In this document: in pieces, positions 1-10,983 of the stretch | Position numbering within the stretch: position 1 is the first letter of the stretch | Layout of the letters: the number at the start of each line of letters is the position of its first letter | Source: Cristatella mucedo | Lineage: Eukaryota; Bryozoa; Phylactolaemata; Cristatellidae | DNA length: 64,000 nt | Assembly (NCBI GenBank): GCA_009760855.2 | Contig: WPIO01000111.1 | Location: 1,093,501 to 1,157,500 of the forward strand | Direction of reading: 5' to 3' | Notes under the pieces: generated by a model | The model's database searches: none | Told to the model about the DNA's origin: nothing | What the model saw: only the letters and a program-made list of their open reading frames with translations | Made by a program: the position numbers and the translations under genes

Positions 1-174
1 CAACTACTCTCCTGCTGCAGACTATGGCTCATCCTTTTCAGCGGTCCTGAGCTGCTACTTCCATGCTACTCACTACCTCATCTGCTGTCCTGACCCTGCT
101 ATGCTTCCTACTTTCTCTTTATTGCGTGACACAAAGTCTGTCGGCTACCGAATGCGTACCGAAAGCCGCTTAAG
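1..174 (+). mobile_element. LINE B 3' fragment, cut by window edge
   Basis: This matches the end of the reverse-transcriptase ORF and the start of the 3' region of the B copies at 10984-12215 and 50068-50336. Shared points are the Tyr-rich stretch coding ...CYF(H/Y)ATHYL.. and the segment reading RMRTESRL. Similarity stops near 174, before the usual B tail, so the 3' end is missing. Confidence 0.75.
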
Positions 175-185
175 CCGATTACGCG

Positions 186-335
186 GCCGAACTGGTTTGG
201 TCCAGTGGTTAAGGCGCTCACCCCCCCCCCAACAAGGTCTAGCTGAGGTCGTGGGCTCTAGCCCCGATGCAAATATGAAGCACCTGAACAGAGATTACGT
301 TCTCTTAGGGCTCTATACAAATGGATTATGTATTT
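186..335 (+). mobile_element. SINE family 1 (tRNA-derived)
   Basis: The head has an A-box-like TGGTCCAGTGGTTAAGG and a B-box-like GGTCGTGGGCTCTAGCCCC. A 3' body like the LINE A tail (AGATTACGTTCTCTTAGGG) and an A/T-rich end follow. A run of ten C sits between the boxes and is unusual for the family. Confidence 0.7.
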
Positions 336-429
336 TTTTTATATACGCCACCTAGAATGAGCCGGCGAACGAACGTTCGAGGGAAATCTCGCGCGCTGCC
401 CCGACATTTATCGCTCAAACAGTTTCCCG

Positions 430-556
430 CTATTATGCATGATATTACTCACGATTCAATCGCGTTTCCCTTTGCAGCAAATGTAAAGCATCTAGGAAGG
501 GATTGAGTTCTCTGAGGCCGCTTTATTAAGTGCATTATTATTATTATTATTATTGG
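430..556 (+). mobile_element. LINE A 3' tail with (ATT)n end
   Basis: This short 5'-truncated copy contains the diagnostic TTTGCAGCAAATGTAAAGC followed by GATTGAGTTCTCTGAGG, and ends in ATT repeats. Confidence 0.75.
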
Positions 557-1514
557 TCGCGCAGCGGCTCGCACGTCAAGGCTCGCCCAGTGCGCCTTTA
601 GCCCATCGATCATACTACGCAACAGTCTGCTAAACAGTAAATAGTGTCCCAAGGCCCAAGTTAGGCACTTCCGCATCGCCTTCGCGAGCTCTCCGCCAGG
701 TATGTCCCTGGCGCCAACAAAGCAGCGCGGGGGTCTGGTTCTGCTTAGCGCCAACCCGCTGCCGCAGCTACTGGCGCTGCCGCCGCTGCCGCCGCTGCCG
801 CCGCTGCCGCCGCTGCCGCCGCTGCTGCCGATACGCTCGCTATAAGGTTGCGTGCTCGACCTCAAGGCTGCTCCAGCTGGCCCCCGAAATTGCCGAGCTC
901 AGACTCCGCGTCGGAGAGCGCTGAAAAGAAAAGAGAAAAAGCTGCCCCGAACGAAGAGCTGACGGCTACCGGGCGTTGCACTAACGCCTCCTCGGCCGCT
1001 TCGCTCTGCGGCGTTGTCGGCAGCGAATCCGGCCGCAAGCTTTTCGCGCTAGGAGTCTCCCGATCCGCCGCCGCCCCAATCCCGAATACCGGGGTCCCCA
1101 GACGTCTGCCGGCGCGGCGCCTCCCGGCCCCACCGCAGCCGTCGGAAGTTGACCCGTGCCCGACAGGCCAGAGGTCGCCACGGCGCCTCGCTTAGGGCGC
1201 TGAAGCCACGAGAGATGGCGCTGCATCTACTACTGGCCCAAGCGTAAATGGGGCGATCGGCTGTCGCCGCCGGATTTCGATTGGAAGTTGTGGGCGTGTG
1301 AGATTCTTCTGGAGCTATCGGTCGGCAGAGCTAATTTCTCTCCGCCTGCCACGCCGATGCCACACAAAGAGCCGCGTAAGCGATCCGACCGTGACGACGC
1401 CCGGCTCGCGTGACATTTTAATCGCGCCCGCCCTCGCGGCAGCGGCGGAGGCGGCGGCGACGCTCGCTCCTCTCCTCTCTCCCCTCTCCTCTCCTCTCTC
1501 CCCTCTCAGCTAGA
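557..1514. other. GC/CpG-rich stretch with a (GCCGCT)n run
   Basis: Very GC-rich sequence holds a GCCGCT/GCC repeat near 765-827 and a pyrimidine-rich tract near 1464-1508. The open frames here are low complexity (Gly/Ser or Arg/Ala) with no recognisable domain. It could be a CpG-rich promoter region for the candidate exon that follows, but no core promoter element is clear. Confidence 0.35.
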
Positions 1515-1581
1515 ATGGCCGCCCGGCGCAGGGCGGCGGACCGCTCGTCTCGGCACTCGCTCGCCGCCGATCGTTTGCGAA
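1515..1581 (+). CDS. Possible first coding exon (weak)
   Basis: An ATG in good context (AGAATGG) follows a pyrimidine-rich tract. It opens an Arg/Ala/Ser-rich frame starting MAARRRAADRSS, which reaches a donor-like GAA|GTGAGC at 1582 after 22 codons plus one base. If not spliced, the frame closes after about 40 codons. No downstream exon was found that joins it and the composition bias makes chance likely. I do not recognise the protein. Confidence 0.15.
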
Positions 1582-2257
1582 GTGAGCCGAGCGCCGAGCG
1601 CGGCGGCGAGCACGAGGCGCCGAACGCGAGGCACTGAAGCGCCTTGCTCGGCCGCAGCCGCCGCGGCCGCCGCCGTCGACGCCGTCACGGTTGCTCGCGG
1701 GCAGCGACCAGCCGATCGCCGCTGCGTCTCTGTCGCAGCATCGAGGAGCTACGTCGCCAAGCTTCGACCCCGAGCGTGCGTGCGCGCGCTTAACGGGTGC
1801 TGATCTATCGCCGTTCCGCGCGCCTCTTTGGCAAGCACGCCCAGGATTGAATTAGCGTCGAGCTGCTGGCGGCTAACGTCGGGTCGTGCGCTCTGGTCGT
1901 CGACAGGCGATCGGAAATGACAGACTTCCGTCGGTCGCCAGCGCTGCTTGGTCAACAGTCGCCAGCCACGTCCCGTTGTGGTAATGCTACAAGCGTGGAG
2001 TGCAGCTTTCGCGTCCGGTCAGAACTAGGCCGCAAACGCAGCGTTCGTAACGGTGCTAGTCTCAGCCGACGCGCTACGAATACCACGTGACGAATACGCG
2101 TCGCGCTTGAGCCTTGTAATACGGCTAGCGACGAAGAGCACTCGTACCTTAACATATATCAAGTTCATATCTATAATGTAGACCAGTTTATTTGACAGCA
2201 GCGGACAGTTACAAGTGTTCAACAGAGTTCATAACGTACATCAATCGCTCTGTGGCC
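1582..2257. other. Non-repetitive stretch, nothing supported
   Basis: GC content falls gradually towards the right. Only short overlapping open frames are present, with no splice pairs, tRNA or repeat family recognised. Confidence 0.4.
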
Positions 2258-2445
2258 TAATAATAATGATAAGAAGAAGAATAGATTTGTTATAGCGCCC
2301 TCGGAGAACCAAATCTTTTTCTAGGCACTTTACATTTGCTGCGAAGGAAGCACGATCGAATGGTTAGTGGTAGCATGCTCAATGCCAGCAAGGATAAAAT
2401 AACTAGAAGTGACGCGTACAGGGTCAGCGTGCAGATCCTCTGCGC
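2258..2445 (-). mobile_element. LINE A 3' tail, reverse orientation
   Basis: The reverse complement carries the AAATGTAAAG box and the TTCTCCGAGGGCGC segment, with an AAT-rich end at the left. Sequence to 2445 matches the non-coding 3' region of A (…CTGACCCTGT…). Confidence 0.7.
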
Positions 2446-2936
2446 TCTGCATTAATGCCTTGACCTCAAACCAGCTTTATTGCCAAATGGTGAGTCTACA
2501 ATTCCAACCACCTACCTATCTCAGGGCACCGGGTAATTTATACAGCCTCGGCCATAAACTATCATAAAATTTGCATAATCGTGATTGATGACTATCCGCC
2601 CCGTAAGCCGGCTGGTTTAGCAGGTGCCGCTGTTTCACTGAGACTAGATGAGCAGAATGCCAGTTCGCTATTACCTATATTTATATTTACATTTAGATGT
2701 TCATATTTGCGTTAAATAGACGCTGAAATATCAAAATATTAAATCATAAACCTTAAGACCTAACCCCTAAGCAAATAAAAACCCAAAAAGTGCCAGCTCC
2801 ATTCTGTAAACCATAACCCTTAAACCCCAAAACATGCGACCACTAAAAACAAAACCCAAAATCCGAAAGCATAAGCTGAAAAGATTGCTAAAACATGTTA
2901 ATGTAAATAAAAAAACGTTGGCGACACTCTTGAACA
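2446..2936. other. AT-rich spacer with telomere-like words
   Basis: No gene is visible. Between about 2745 and 2870 there are irregular words such as CCTAACCCCTAAG and CATAACCCTTAAACCCC that resemble a decayed C-rich telomeric strand, but there is no regular period. Confidence 0.3.
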
Positions 2937-3470
2937 GCCTGCTATGAATTTAGGTCCCTTCATTCTTTGGTTCCAGCCTATCTCTTAGATCTACTCCCCC
3001 ATCAGGCCAAGCATCGTACCACCCGCTTTTCGGAATCCAACAGTCTACAAATACCTCGTACAAACCTCAAATCCTTTGGAGACCGTGCATTTAGTTCGTA
3101 TGCTCCCAAAGTCTGGAACTCCCTCCCGAACTGCGTCAGAACATCACCTGACCTGACCACATTTAAAAGGAACTTAAAAACACCTATTTAGGACAGCATT
3201 TAGTGGGTCCCTGTGATTTGTCCTTCATGTGCTTATGCGTGCTGACACTGTATATGCTGCCACTAACCACATTTGCATGCTGACCCTGTGCATGTCACCC
3301 CTAACCATGTTATTCATGTTGTTCGTTCATCAAGCACGACACGACTCATCATTCAATTGCATTTCCCTTTGTAGAAAATGTAAAGCACCTAGAGAGAGAG
3401 AGATTAAATTCTCTGAGGGCGCTTTATCAAGTGCATTATTATTATTATTATTACTATTATTATTATTATG
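2937..3470 (+). mobile_element. LINE A 3' fragment
   Basis: It covers the last part of the reverse-transcriptase ORF, recognisable by LLPHQAKHRTTRFSESNS and FSSYAPKVWNSLPNCVRTSP, then the non-coding 3' region and (ATT)n at about 3436-3468. It is 5'-truncated and ends in the family-typical TTCTCTGAGGGCGC. Confidence 0.85.
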
Positions 3471-4114
3471 AGCACTGCGCCCATAGCAGATCTGACATTG
3501 CCGCACGATCAAACGCTGCCGTATTAGCTTAGCATCGACTTTGCATTAGATATCGGGCTCCGCATCGATCGGCCGCACACGATGCGAATACGTCGGCGCA
3601 CGAATTGGCAGCGGCGCCCGCTCCGGCGGAGCGCCCTCGTCGCACGCCCACTGTCCTAGACCGTGCGGCGCGGCATCGCGCGAGCGACGTCGGGTGCAGG
3701 TGCGCCGCATAGCCAGCTGGCCAGCAGCGGGTTACGTGAGCGCGTAGCGGCGCGCCGAGTTTTCGCATCGGCTCGCAGTCTCGTCTTTAAATCTGTGTAA
3801 TGTAGCGTATCTCCGCCTGTGACTGCACCAAGTCACAGAGACCGAGCGGCGCGTAACGCGTCCAGCGGAAGTGCGCGGCGCTCGGCGGCGCTCGGCTTGT
3901 AGACGCCGAGGCGACGACTGGCCGGCGCCGCACTGGGCAAGGCTGCTCCGTCTGAGTCGGCGTTTACGACCGGCTCAGCGAATTAAACCCGCGTCGCTCC
4001 GACCGACCGCAGCTGCCTTTACGACGCGACCATAAAGCCAGCCACCGGGCTTGACTACGTCACCGTGCACTCCAGCCCGGCGCCGCCGCCCGCTTCGGCT
4101 GGGAGCAGCCGACC
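3471..4114. other. GC-rich spacer, nothing supported
   Basis: CpG-rich sequence contains short open frames on both strands. No splice pair or domain is visible. Confidence 0.35.
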
Positions 4115-4258
4115 GCGCGTCCTCTGGTCCAGCGGTTAAGGTGCTCGACCCGGCCGCAAGCTCTGGCTGAGGTCGTGGGCTCGAGCCCCGAGGCGTGCAT
4201 TAAGCGCCTGAATAGAGATTGGAGTTCTCATAGGGAACATGTACACATGAATCGTATT
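4115..4258 (+). mobile_element. SINE family 1
   Basis: The A-box-like word is CTGGTCCAGCGGTTAAGGTG and the B-box-like word GTCGTGGGCTCGAGCCCCG. They are followed by AAGCGCCTGAATAGAGATTG and a diverged tail. Confidence 0.75.
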
Positions 4259-4734
4259 TCTTTCATTTTCTTTCTCTTTGCGCACGCGAGTGATTCGTCC
4301 GTTGGTTTCCGTCCATTGAATGGCCGACCGCTCGCCTGTCGTTCGAAACGCAGCAGCAGCAGCGCCGCGAGAATCTTCACTGCGAGCTCTTCGCGCACTT
4401 CTCTCCGGCGCCTTTAGGGATTCAGCTGGACGCACACGGTCGCAACGCCCGAGGCGGGGCCTGCAGCCTCGGCGGCTTACTAGGGCTGCAAACCGGATGC
4501 GGCGGTTTCTGCGTACGGACAGAAATAACAAAAGCGCTCGTAGCCGGCGACATAGCCCGAATGCCGATGCGCGACGAATGCAGGCGGAGCCCCTAGCCTT
4601 GCGTACTGCTAGCGACTTGCAGGTGCGCGTACCGATGCAAGCACGCACGCACATCCAGACAGTTGCGGAGCGCACTGCTGGTCCGACCGCGACAGCAAGG
4701 CAGCGGCCGCAGGCAGCAGCTTCCGCCCAGTGGC
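4259..4734. other. GC-rich spacer, nothing supported
   Basis: Overlapping open frames on both strands are Arg/Ala-rich and mutually exclusive. I see no conserved motif. Confidence 0.35.
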
Positions 4735-4971
4735 GCAGTCTCCTCTATGCGTGCGAGTGCTGCGCCTGGCATCGAAGCGGCCCTTTCGTAATGCCCCCAA
4801 GACTCGACCGCTGTGAAAGTGCAGTTGGCGTCGGTGCACACTAAAAACAGGGGCGGCTTTGTTGCCGCGTTGGACGAACACTAATTCGTCTGCCCATTCG
4901 CGGTTGAAGACGCGACGTTCGAGGTCGACCTTCCGGAGACTGGTGGCTGGGCGTACCTGTTCTTTAGGCAT
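4735..4971 (-). pseudogene. BED-finger / hAT-like N-terminal fragment, frameshifted
   Basis: From an ATG at 4971 the - strand reads RKVDLERRVFNREWADELVF then VQRGNKA. This is the typical start of hAT-derived ZBED/GTF2IRD2-type proteins, in which a F-x-x-x-W segment precedes a BED-like zinc finger. The reading then changes frame: the finger remnant continues in another frame as LVCTDANCTF...GHYERA near 4850-4780. The first finger cysteine is lost at the shift. The family normally continues with a long catalytic domain, absent here. It is an inactive relic. The alternative is a chance match, but the word order fits the family well. Confidence 0.45.
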
Positions 4972-5087
4972 AATGATTGGGGTTGTTACTGTGCGAGTAC
5001 GCGATGTCAGTAATGAGACCAAGAAATAAACTTGCTTCGCACGTCGCAGATGCGCAAGGCAATTACAGGGGCAGGCATTCATCATCA

Positions 5088-5139
5088 CTCTCTTTCTCTC
5101 TCTCTCTCTCTCTCCGTCTCTCTCTCTCTCTCTCTCTTC

Positions 5140-5209
<70 letters not shown>

Positions 5210-5254
5210 ATCTCTATCTCTCTATCTCTCTATCTCTCTCTCCCTCTCTCTCTT
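5088..5254. repeat. (CT)n microsatellite
   Basis: About 165 bp of CT dinucleotides with occasional G, TT and TAT interruptions. The LS-repeat open frames over it are artefacts. Confidence 0.95.
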
Positions 5255-5889
5255 TCTCCAAGGCGCTGTTTAATACAAGCGCCCTGCCATCCGTTCTAAA
5301 AATAAACACGGGCCACAGCTTGAGCTGCAACCAACACTAATGAAGGGGAAAAGCCGCGATAATTCAATTAGGCCGGATCCAACAATAAATAACTAGGGGG
5401 CGTTAGGCCGGACTGGAGTACTAGCTAGGCGGGTTCTGGCATAGAGGCCCTAGTTTGCCCACCTCTGGCCCAAAATATAGAGCACTTACTCTTGTGTGGA
5501 CCCTTTTGAATTGTCACCTGTGTATGACTTCATAATAAAAATATTAAATTGGACTCGTTTGCCGTTCTTTGTAATGGAATATACGCCGAAAGGCGCCATT
5601 TTGACAGAGCTCGCATTGGAAACGAGTTAATTTAAAGTGAATCACTGCCGTAATCATATATATAAAGTTTATAGATAATCATGCAATTTTCTAAACTCCT
5701 CCGACATAATAAATTAGAAAATAGCATTTTCTACGCACGGATACAATTATGCTGCGTAGTGTAACCTGTGGTCTTAAAGAGCCGTAAAAGGGCATTGCAT
5801 ATGATGGTTATTTAGTTGTGTGGCACGTCTACAGAAAGGCTTAGAAGGTACCGCCTAAGCCTAAAAATTCTTAGCTCATTAAACGGCCC
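5255..5889. other. Spacer, nothing supported
   Basis: Moderately AT-rich DNA without long open frames, recognised repeats or RNA genes. Confidence 0.4.
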
Positions 5890-6027
5890 CATTTGTATAG
5901 CTGTAGAGGAGCGTAATTGACTATCACCACCGCTTGCAGTTGACAATACAGGATTGCCCAACTGCAGGATTCGAACCCACGACCTCGGTTGTGAAAAGCG
6001 AGCATCTTACCTCATATACCGCTACGT
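5890..6027 (-). mobile_element. SINE family 2, diverged
   Basis: The B box on the - strand reads GGTCGTGGGTTCGAATCCTG. The 3' body resembles the neighbouring copy (CGGTGGTGATAG) but has several indels. It lies head to tail with the next copy. Confidence 0.65.
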
Positions 6028-6050
6028 AAATGTAATGTAATAATAATATA

Positions 6051-6217
6051 ATAAGCTAGCTGATTGAACAGCAACTTTTGAATAGCGACAGAAGAGCCTT
6101 TACGGCTATCACCACCGCTTTCAGCGGCGATTAAAGAATTGCCCACCGCAGGATTCGAACCCACGACCTCGGGCCAGAGGTGGTGAAAAGCAACCACCTT
6201 ACCTAGCGTGCCGTCAT
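6051..6217 (-). mobile_element. SINE family 2
   Basis: A well-preserved copy. On the - strand it has the A-box-like GGCACGCTAGGTAAGG, B box GTGGGTTCGAATCCTGCGG, the body GCTGAAAGCGGTGGTGATAG and the 3' words TCTTCTGTCGCTATTCAAAA. It abuts the 3' end of a LINE B copy. Confidence 0.8.
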
Positions 6218-7010
6218 TGTGTCTCCGTCTGTAACCCCACAAAGCCACAAAGACTATGTGGGTGCCATGCAGGAGAGTTTTGTATAGCTCAGTCAAGGTC
6301 TCAGCGGCTTCCGATGCGCATTTGGTAGCCAACAGATTTCATCTCAAGCAAAGCAAGAAAAAGTGAAAAGCCCAACTTTGTTAGGAGAGCAGTTGAGATA
6401 GTGGTTAACATGGAAGTAGCAGCCGAGGACGGCTGGAAAGGATGTGCCATAGTCAGCAGCAGGAGAATAGTGATCGTTGTCTAAGAATCGTGAAAGTGAG
6501 TTCCACAAACTAGGACCTGCAGAGATAAAGCTTCTGTTGCCAACGGTCTTTAAGGGAAGAAATAGAACAGTTAATTTCTCGTTCATACAGAACCTGATGG
6601 CAGGAGGAGTCTGAAATTGGTGCAGCAGGTCAGCTAGACATAGAGGAGATCAGCCGTGGCAGGACTTGTGGGTCGGCATAAGAACTTTGCTCTGTATCCG
6701 TTGATCAACCGGCAGCCATCCTAGCTCTTTTAGCAAAGGAGACACATTTTCAAACCTCTGGGATTTGTAAACTAGCTTTGCAGCCATATTCATAGCCAGC
6801 TGCAGTGACCTAGCAGCTTTTTTAGTAGCCCAGCCAAAAGGGAATTACAATAATCCAGCCAAGACAGAACCAAGGAGCTAGATACATTTTTGCAAGCTAC
6901 TGTGGAAAACAGTTTCCAATCTTAGATTGGAATCGGAAGCGATGGCTAGCTGTGGAAGCAGTCTTCTTAACAAAGCTTTCAAAACTTAGGCTGCTGTCGA
7001 AGAACCGTGC
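6218..7010 (-). mobile_element. LINE B 3' part, diverged
   Basis: The - strand follows the B consensus from the 3' tail (CATAGTCTTTGTGGCTTTGT) back through WNSLSRFLDND and the segment SKIGNCFP. Frameshifts and stops are common, so this is an old copy. It is 5'-truncated near 7010. Confidence 0.75.
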
Positions 7011-7196
7011 AAGTGTGGCCCTTCTATTTTAAAGGAATATCCACTTTCATAACATAACCTTCCATTCCATATTCGCTCCGACAGGCTATTAAGAACTGAG
7101 TGTTTATAGAAAACTCTCCTTTTCAAAATTGACTTAGCCTTGGCGGCGGCTTAATTGATTTACAGATGCAGATGACACTGCTCTTGTGAATTTGGT

Positions 7197-7510
7197 TAAG
7201 TTAACGTACTACGGAGCCACCTCAAATCCCGTGGAAACGTGCCCCCTCGTTCATATGCTCCCACAGCATGAAACTCGCTCCCGACCGATGCCAAGTTATC
7301 CTCTTGATATTCAAGCAGAAGCTGAAGACTTGCCTATTTCTCGCATCATTTTCTGAATCCTCGTGAGTTTTATTTTATCAGGCTATGAGTGCGGCCGTTG
7401 TGTAAGCTGCTAACCATATTGGCATGTTTTCTTGAAACCATTGGTAAAGTGCCCAGAGATTTAGCTCTCTGCAAGCTCTATCCAAATGTATTATTCTAAT
7501 TGCTACATTA
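7197..7510 (+). mobile_element. LINE A-like 3' fragment, decayed
   Basis: Remnants of the segment CTCAAATCC...GGAAAC and GCTCCCACAGCATGAAACTC lead to GTAAAGTGCCCAGAGATTTAG and ATTATT, in the same order as the A family end. Divergence is high. Confidence 0.55.
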
Positions 7511-8611
7511 TTATTAGAAACACGAGCATTTGGATTACACCTAGCTAGAAGCATAACACTGATTACTTCAAAACTGAATATTTCTTTTACTTCGCTCCTC
7601 AGGCTCCATCGTCCCAAAAAGTAGTCGAAATCTCGTCGGCAGCCACGTTTAAGCTGAGCGAGCCTGACTAGTCGAGAGATGGGTCAAGGTCGAGATGGTC
7701 GGTTAGTCGCTGGCGGCTTTTCTTTTGCATCCCGTCGAGCGCGGAGAATTCAGTTCAAAGCTTTGCTGGGGCAGCATGCAACTGTAGCCGTAGGCTGGCT
7801 TTATTTTGCTTCGCATAGCTTGCTTGCTAGCCTGGTTAGGACTCGGAGCCAACGAATGAAATCTCTCCGATCTTCAGGTCTAGCAGAACACGTGTGCTGA
7901 TCAGGCGCCGAACAAGTCGGGCAGACAGTTTCGTGCCTCGAACTGAGGTGCTTAGGAATTTGACTTCCCATGCGTTTCCGGTAAGCAGCTGGGGAATTTC
8001 CCGGAGTAGCTTGTAGAGGTATCTCATAAAGTCTACCACTTCAGCATCGGATTTGTCAGTGGATGGCAGTGACAGCGCGAGTGGTTATGCAAGTAATAAT
8101 CGCAGCTGACATTTATTAATTCAAGCCAAGGCCGTGTTCTCCAAAAATTTATTGTATGGCACACAAGGAAACATATGTAAGCCTTAACGTCCTTGCTATT
8201 ACCACTGCCCTGTCTGTCGGTGATCATTGATACCACTTTCATTTACCAGCCAAGATTATTGTGGCGCCTCGGGTCTTGATTAGAGCAGCAAATACAATTA
8301 GAAAACTGAACCTCTAGCCATGTATACGTGATGCAGCAGTTAAGTGCTAAAATTGGGCTGTCGCAAGCACTTTATCGAAATCGTCTGTCACGACATCATT
8401 GGTACCTTTTACTGCTACATCATCGCTATCATGTACTACTTACTTGTACATCATAAATATAATCTGCTATACAATCTGGCTAAGCAATTCAAAATATTGC
8501 AACTCTTTGACAAGAAGTGCTCAAATCCTTTGCCATTCATCTTAGAGCCTGAGTGGTGAGCAAAACTGAACGTTGACACTACCATGGATGCATGCGTTAC
8601 GTAGGCCGAGG
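7511..8611. other. Spacer, nothing supported
   Basis: Only short unrelated open frames. No family recognised. Confidence 0.4.
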
Positions 8612-9300
8612 ACGGGCCATTTTGACCTCTGTAACTCACTGCTTGCTGGCCTACCGGTGTGTGCAATCAGGCGCATACAGCTGGTGCAAAACTCTACAGC
8701 TAGGCTTGTCAGTCGTGAGCGTCGCAGTTGCCAAATCACACCATTTCTCGCCGACCTGCACTGGCTACCGGTCAAGCAACGCATCGACTTCAAGTTGTTG
8801 TCGCTCACTTTTAGGTAACTTCATTCTTTGGCTCCAGCCTATCTCTCAGATCTACTCCCCCACCACGCCAAGCATCGTACCACCCGCTTTTCAAAATCTA
8901 GCTGTTTACTTATACCTCGTACAAATCTCAAATCCTTTGGAGACCATGCATTTAGTCCGTATGCTCTCAAAGCCTGGAGTTTGCTTCCGACTCGAGTCGC
9001 GACATTCCCTGACTTGACCACATGTAAAAAGAACTTTAAAATGCACCTATTTATGACAGCATTTAGTGGGTCCCCGTAATTTGTCCTTTATGGGCTTGTG
9101 CGTGTTGACTCTGTGAATGCTGCCACTAACCGTACTTGCATGCTGACCCTGTGCATGTCATCCCTAACCATATTATTCATTTATCAAGCATGATATAACT
9201 CACCGTTCAATTGCATTTCCCTTTGCAGCAAATGTAAAGTGCCTAGAAAGAGATTGAGTTCTCTGAGGGCGCCTTATCCAGTGCATTATTGTTATTACTA
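8612..9300 (+). mobile_element. LINE A 3' fragment
   Basis: It starts inside the reverse-transcriptase C-terminal region ([20 protein letters not shown], then ADLHWLPVKQRIDFKLLSLT) and runs through the 3' region to (ATT)-like ends near 9290. Frames are interrupted by one shift near 8815. Confidence 0.85.
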
Positions 9301-10534
9301 TAATTTTAATTTTTTAAATAAATATAAATGAATATTCATTCATTTGTGTAGCATTATAAGATAACCTGATCTATATCAAGGGTCTGTCCGTATGGCGCAG
9401 GTCACGAGCGCGTAGCCTTAGTGACAGCCAGTGTGACGGCGAGATTACTTTAGGTACTTGATTATTTTCAGTCGAATTATAATTAGTTAAAATTTGGTAA
9501 TGAATTATAATGGTTGTGAAGCGAATGTGTCTCAAACCAAGCATAGAGCGCCTTAAAAGCCACATTCAAGAGGTATCCTGTTTATTGCGTTTCGGACGAT
9601 CGCGCCGTACGCAGGGCTACGAAATGAGTCGCTTACAGTGGCTGGTACTCCACTACACCCGCGCATCTCAGCGGCTGGCTCTGAAATATACCGTTCAATG
9701 CTAGCGACGCGGGCTCGTTAAATTAAGGTTTCGACAGTCTCTTTGTCGTCCTGCTATGTTATGCTAACATCGGCAAACCTTCGCACACCAGCGCCGAGCG
9801 TACGACTCATTAGCTGCGCTTCGAGTCACCAGCTCCGCCAGTGTTCGTCGCGCGTCGGCTCGGACTAGAGCCACTCCTGCACCTATGCATTCGCCGTGCA
9901 CGATGTCGGCGCAGGAGCCGCTACGGCGCGCTTTTCGTAAATAGAGGCCACGTCCGGTAGGGGTCGATCACGCGGGGGAGGAAGGGAGGAAAGAGAACCT
10001 TCTAAGAAAATAGAAAGCTAATAAAAAACTAACAGGAAACGCCCAACGTCTTCTCGTAAGGTTACACAGCTCCGCGAGTAGTGCGGTCCGCCGAATGGCC
10101 GGGCATCCGGCTGGCGGTAATTCAATAGCTGCCCTTACGCTCGCCGGCCAGTAGGTCAGAAGGCCGCGGCTGGCTGCTGAAGCTATCGCAATCGTTGCGG
10201 CTTGAGACGGGTACCGTACGGGCGCCGTACGGTACGGAGATCGCGGCGGCCAGACCGCGTTTGCAGGCGGGGGAAGGAGAGCTGCGCCTGCGTCGCGCTT
10301 GGCGGTGTTTCGCACCGCCACTAGGAGCGCTCGGGTTTAACTCTCCGCAGACTCTCACCCGGATAGGAAACGATGTGAGTTCTGTGAAAGGCCGGCCCGG
10401 AATGAGGCCGGGTCTACGTTCTGCGGCAGGAGCCAGCAGCTGCATTCAGCAAGCGCCTACCCACGTGTAGTTTACAGACCAAGTGCGCCCGTTAGTAATA
10501 ACTAAGTACCTGTTTAAAAATCAATCATCAGGCA
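9301..10534. other. Spacer, GC-rich from 9780
   Basis: AT-rich to 9480, then CpG-rich. An ATG near 9904 (MSAQEPLRR) closes after 14 codons. No supported gene. This is the 5' flank of the first tRNA-Ala gene. Confidence 0.35.
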
Positions 10535-10607
10535 GGGGGTGTAGCTCAAATGGTAGAGCGCTCGCTTAGCATGCGAGAGGCACCGGGATCGATACCCGGC
10601 ATCTCCA
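10535..10607 (+). tRNA. tRNA-Ala (anticodon AGC), copy 1
   Basis: A complete 73-nt cloverleaf: acceptor GGGGGTG pairs with CATCTCC, D stem GCTC/GAGC, anticodon stem CTCGC/GCGAG around loop TTAGCAT (anticodon AGC), T stem CCGGG/CCCGG around ATCGATA, discriminator A. G3 faces U70, the main identity pair for alanyl-tRNA synthetase. Internal A and B boxes are intact. A TTTTT run at 10611-10615 fits an RNA polymerase III terminator. There is no intron, and CCA is not encoded, as expected in eukaryotes. This is the only copy on the + strand. Confidence 0.97.
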
Positions 10608-10983
10608 AACTTTTTACTTTTGTTTGCTTTCAGAGTGGATAAATATGATCTTTGTGAGGGATTGTTGACAGCGGGCTGCATTGGCTTGAAATCTACAGGA
10701 CAACCCTCCCAGTATAAGGACGCAACAGCAAAGGGAGAAATTTGCGTATAAATTGCCCACAGAGACCGGACCAAGAGAACCGGCGACGAAGGGTCTTGCA
10801 ACGAATGCTTGACTCGAGCAAACAGAAGCTGCAGGGCATGGGCGACCGCAAGAGCATCTTGAAAGAAGCCGGAGCTGACGACAGTGGGATGGGGCGAGCA
10901 AGGATGAACAGTTGTTACTGCCCGACTTTTGGACTGAGAGTAGAGCGCGATGCCCGATGTACCAGCGCCTCGCGTGAAATCCA
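10608..10983. other. Spacer between tRNA-Ala copy 1 and LINE B
   Basis: Both strands have open frames of about 100 codons here, but there is no domain and no splice support. Confidence 0.35.

Noticed and set aside
2745-2880. Interstitial telomere
   Set aside because: CCCTAA-like words are irregular and mixed with other A/C-rich words; there is no tandem period.
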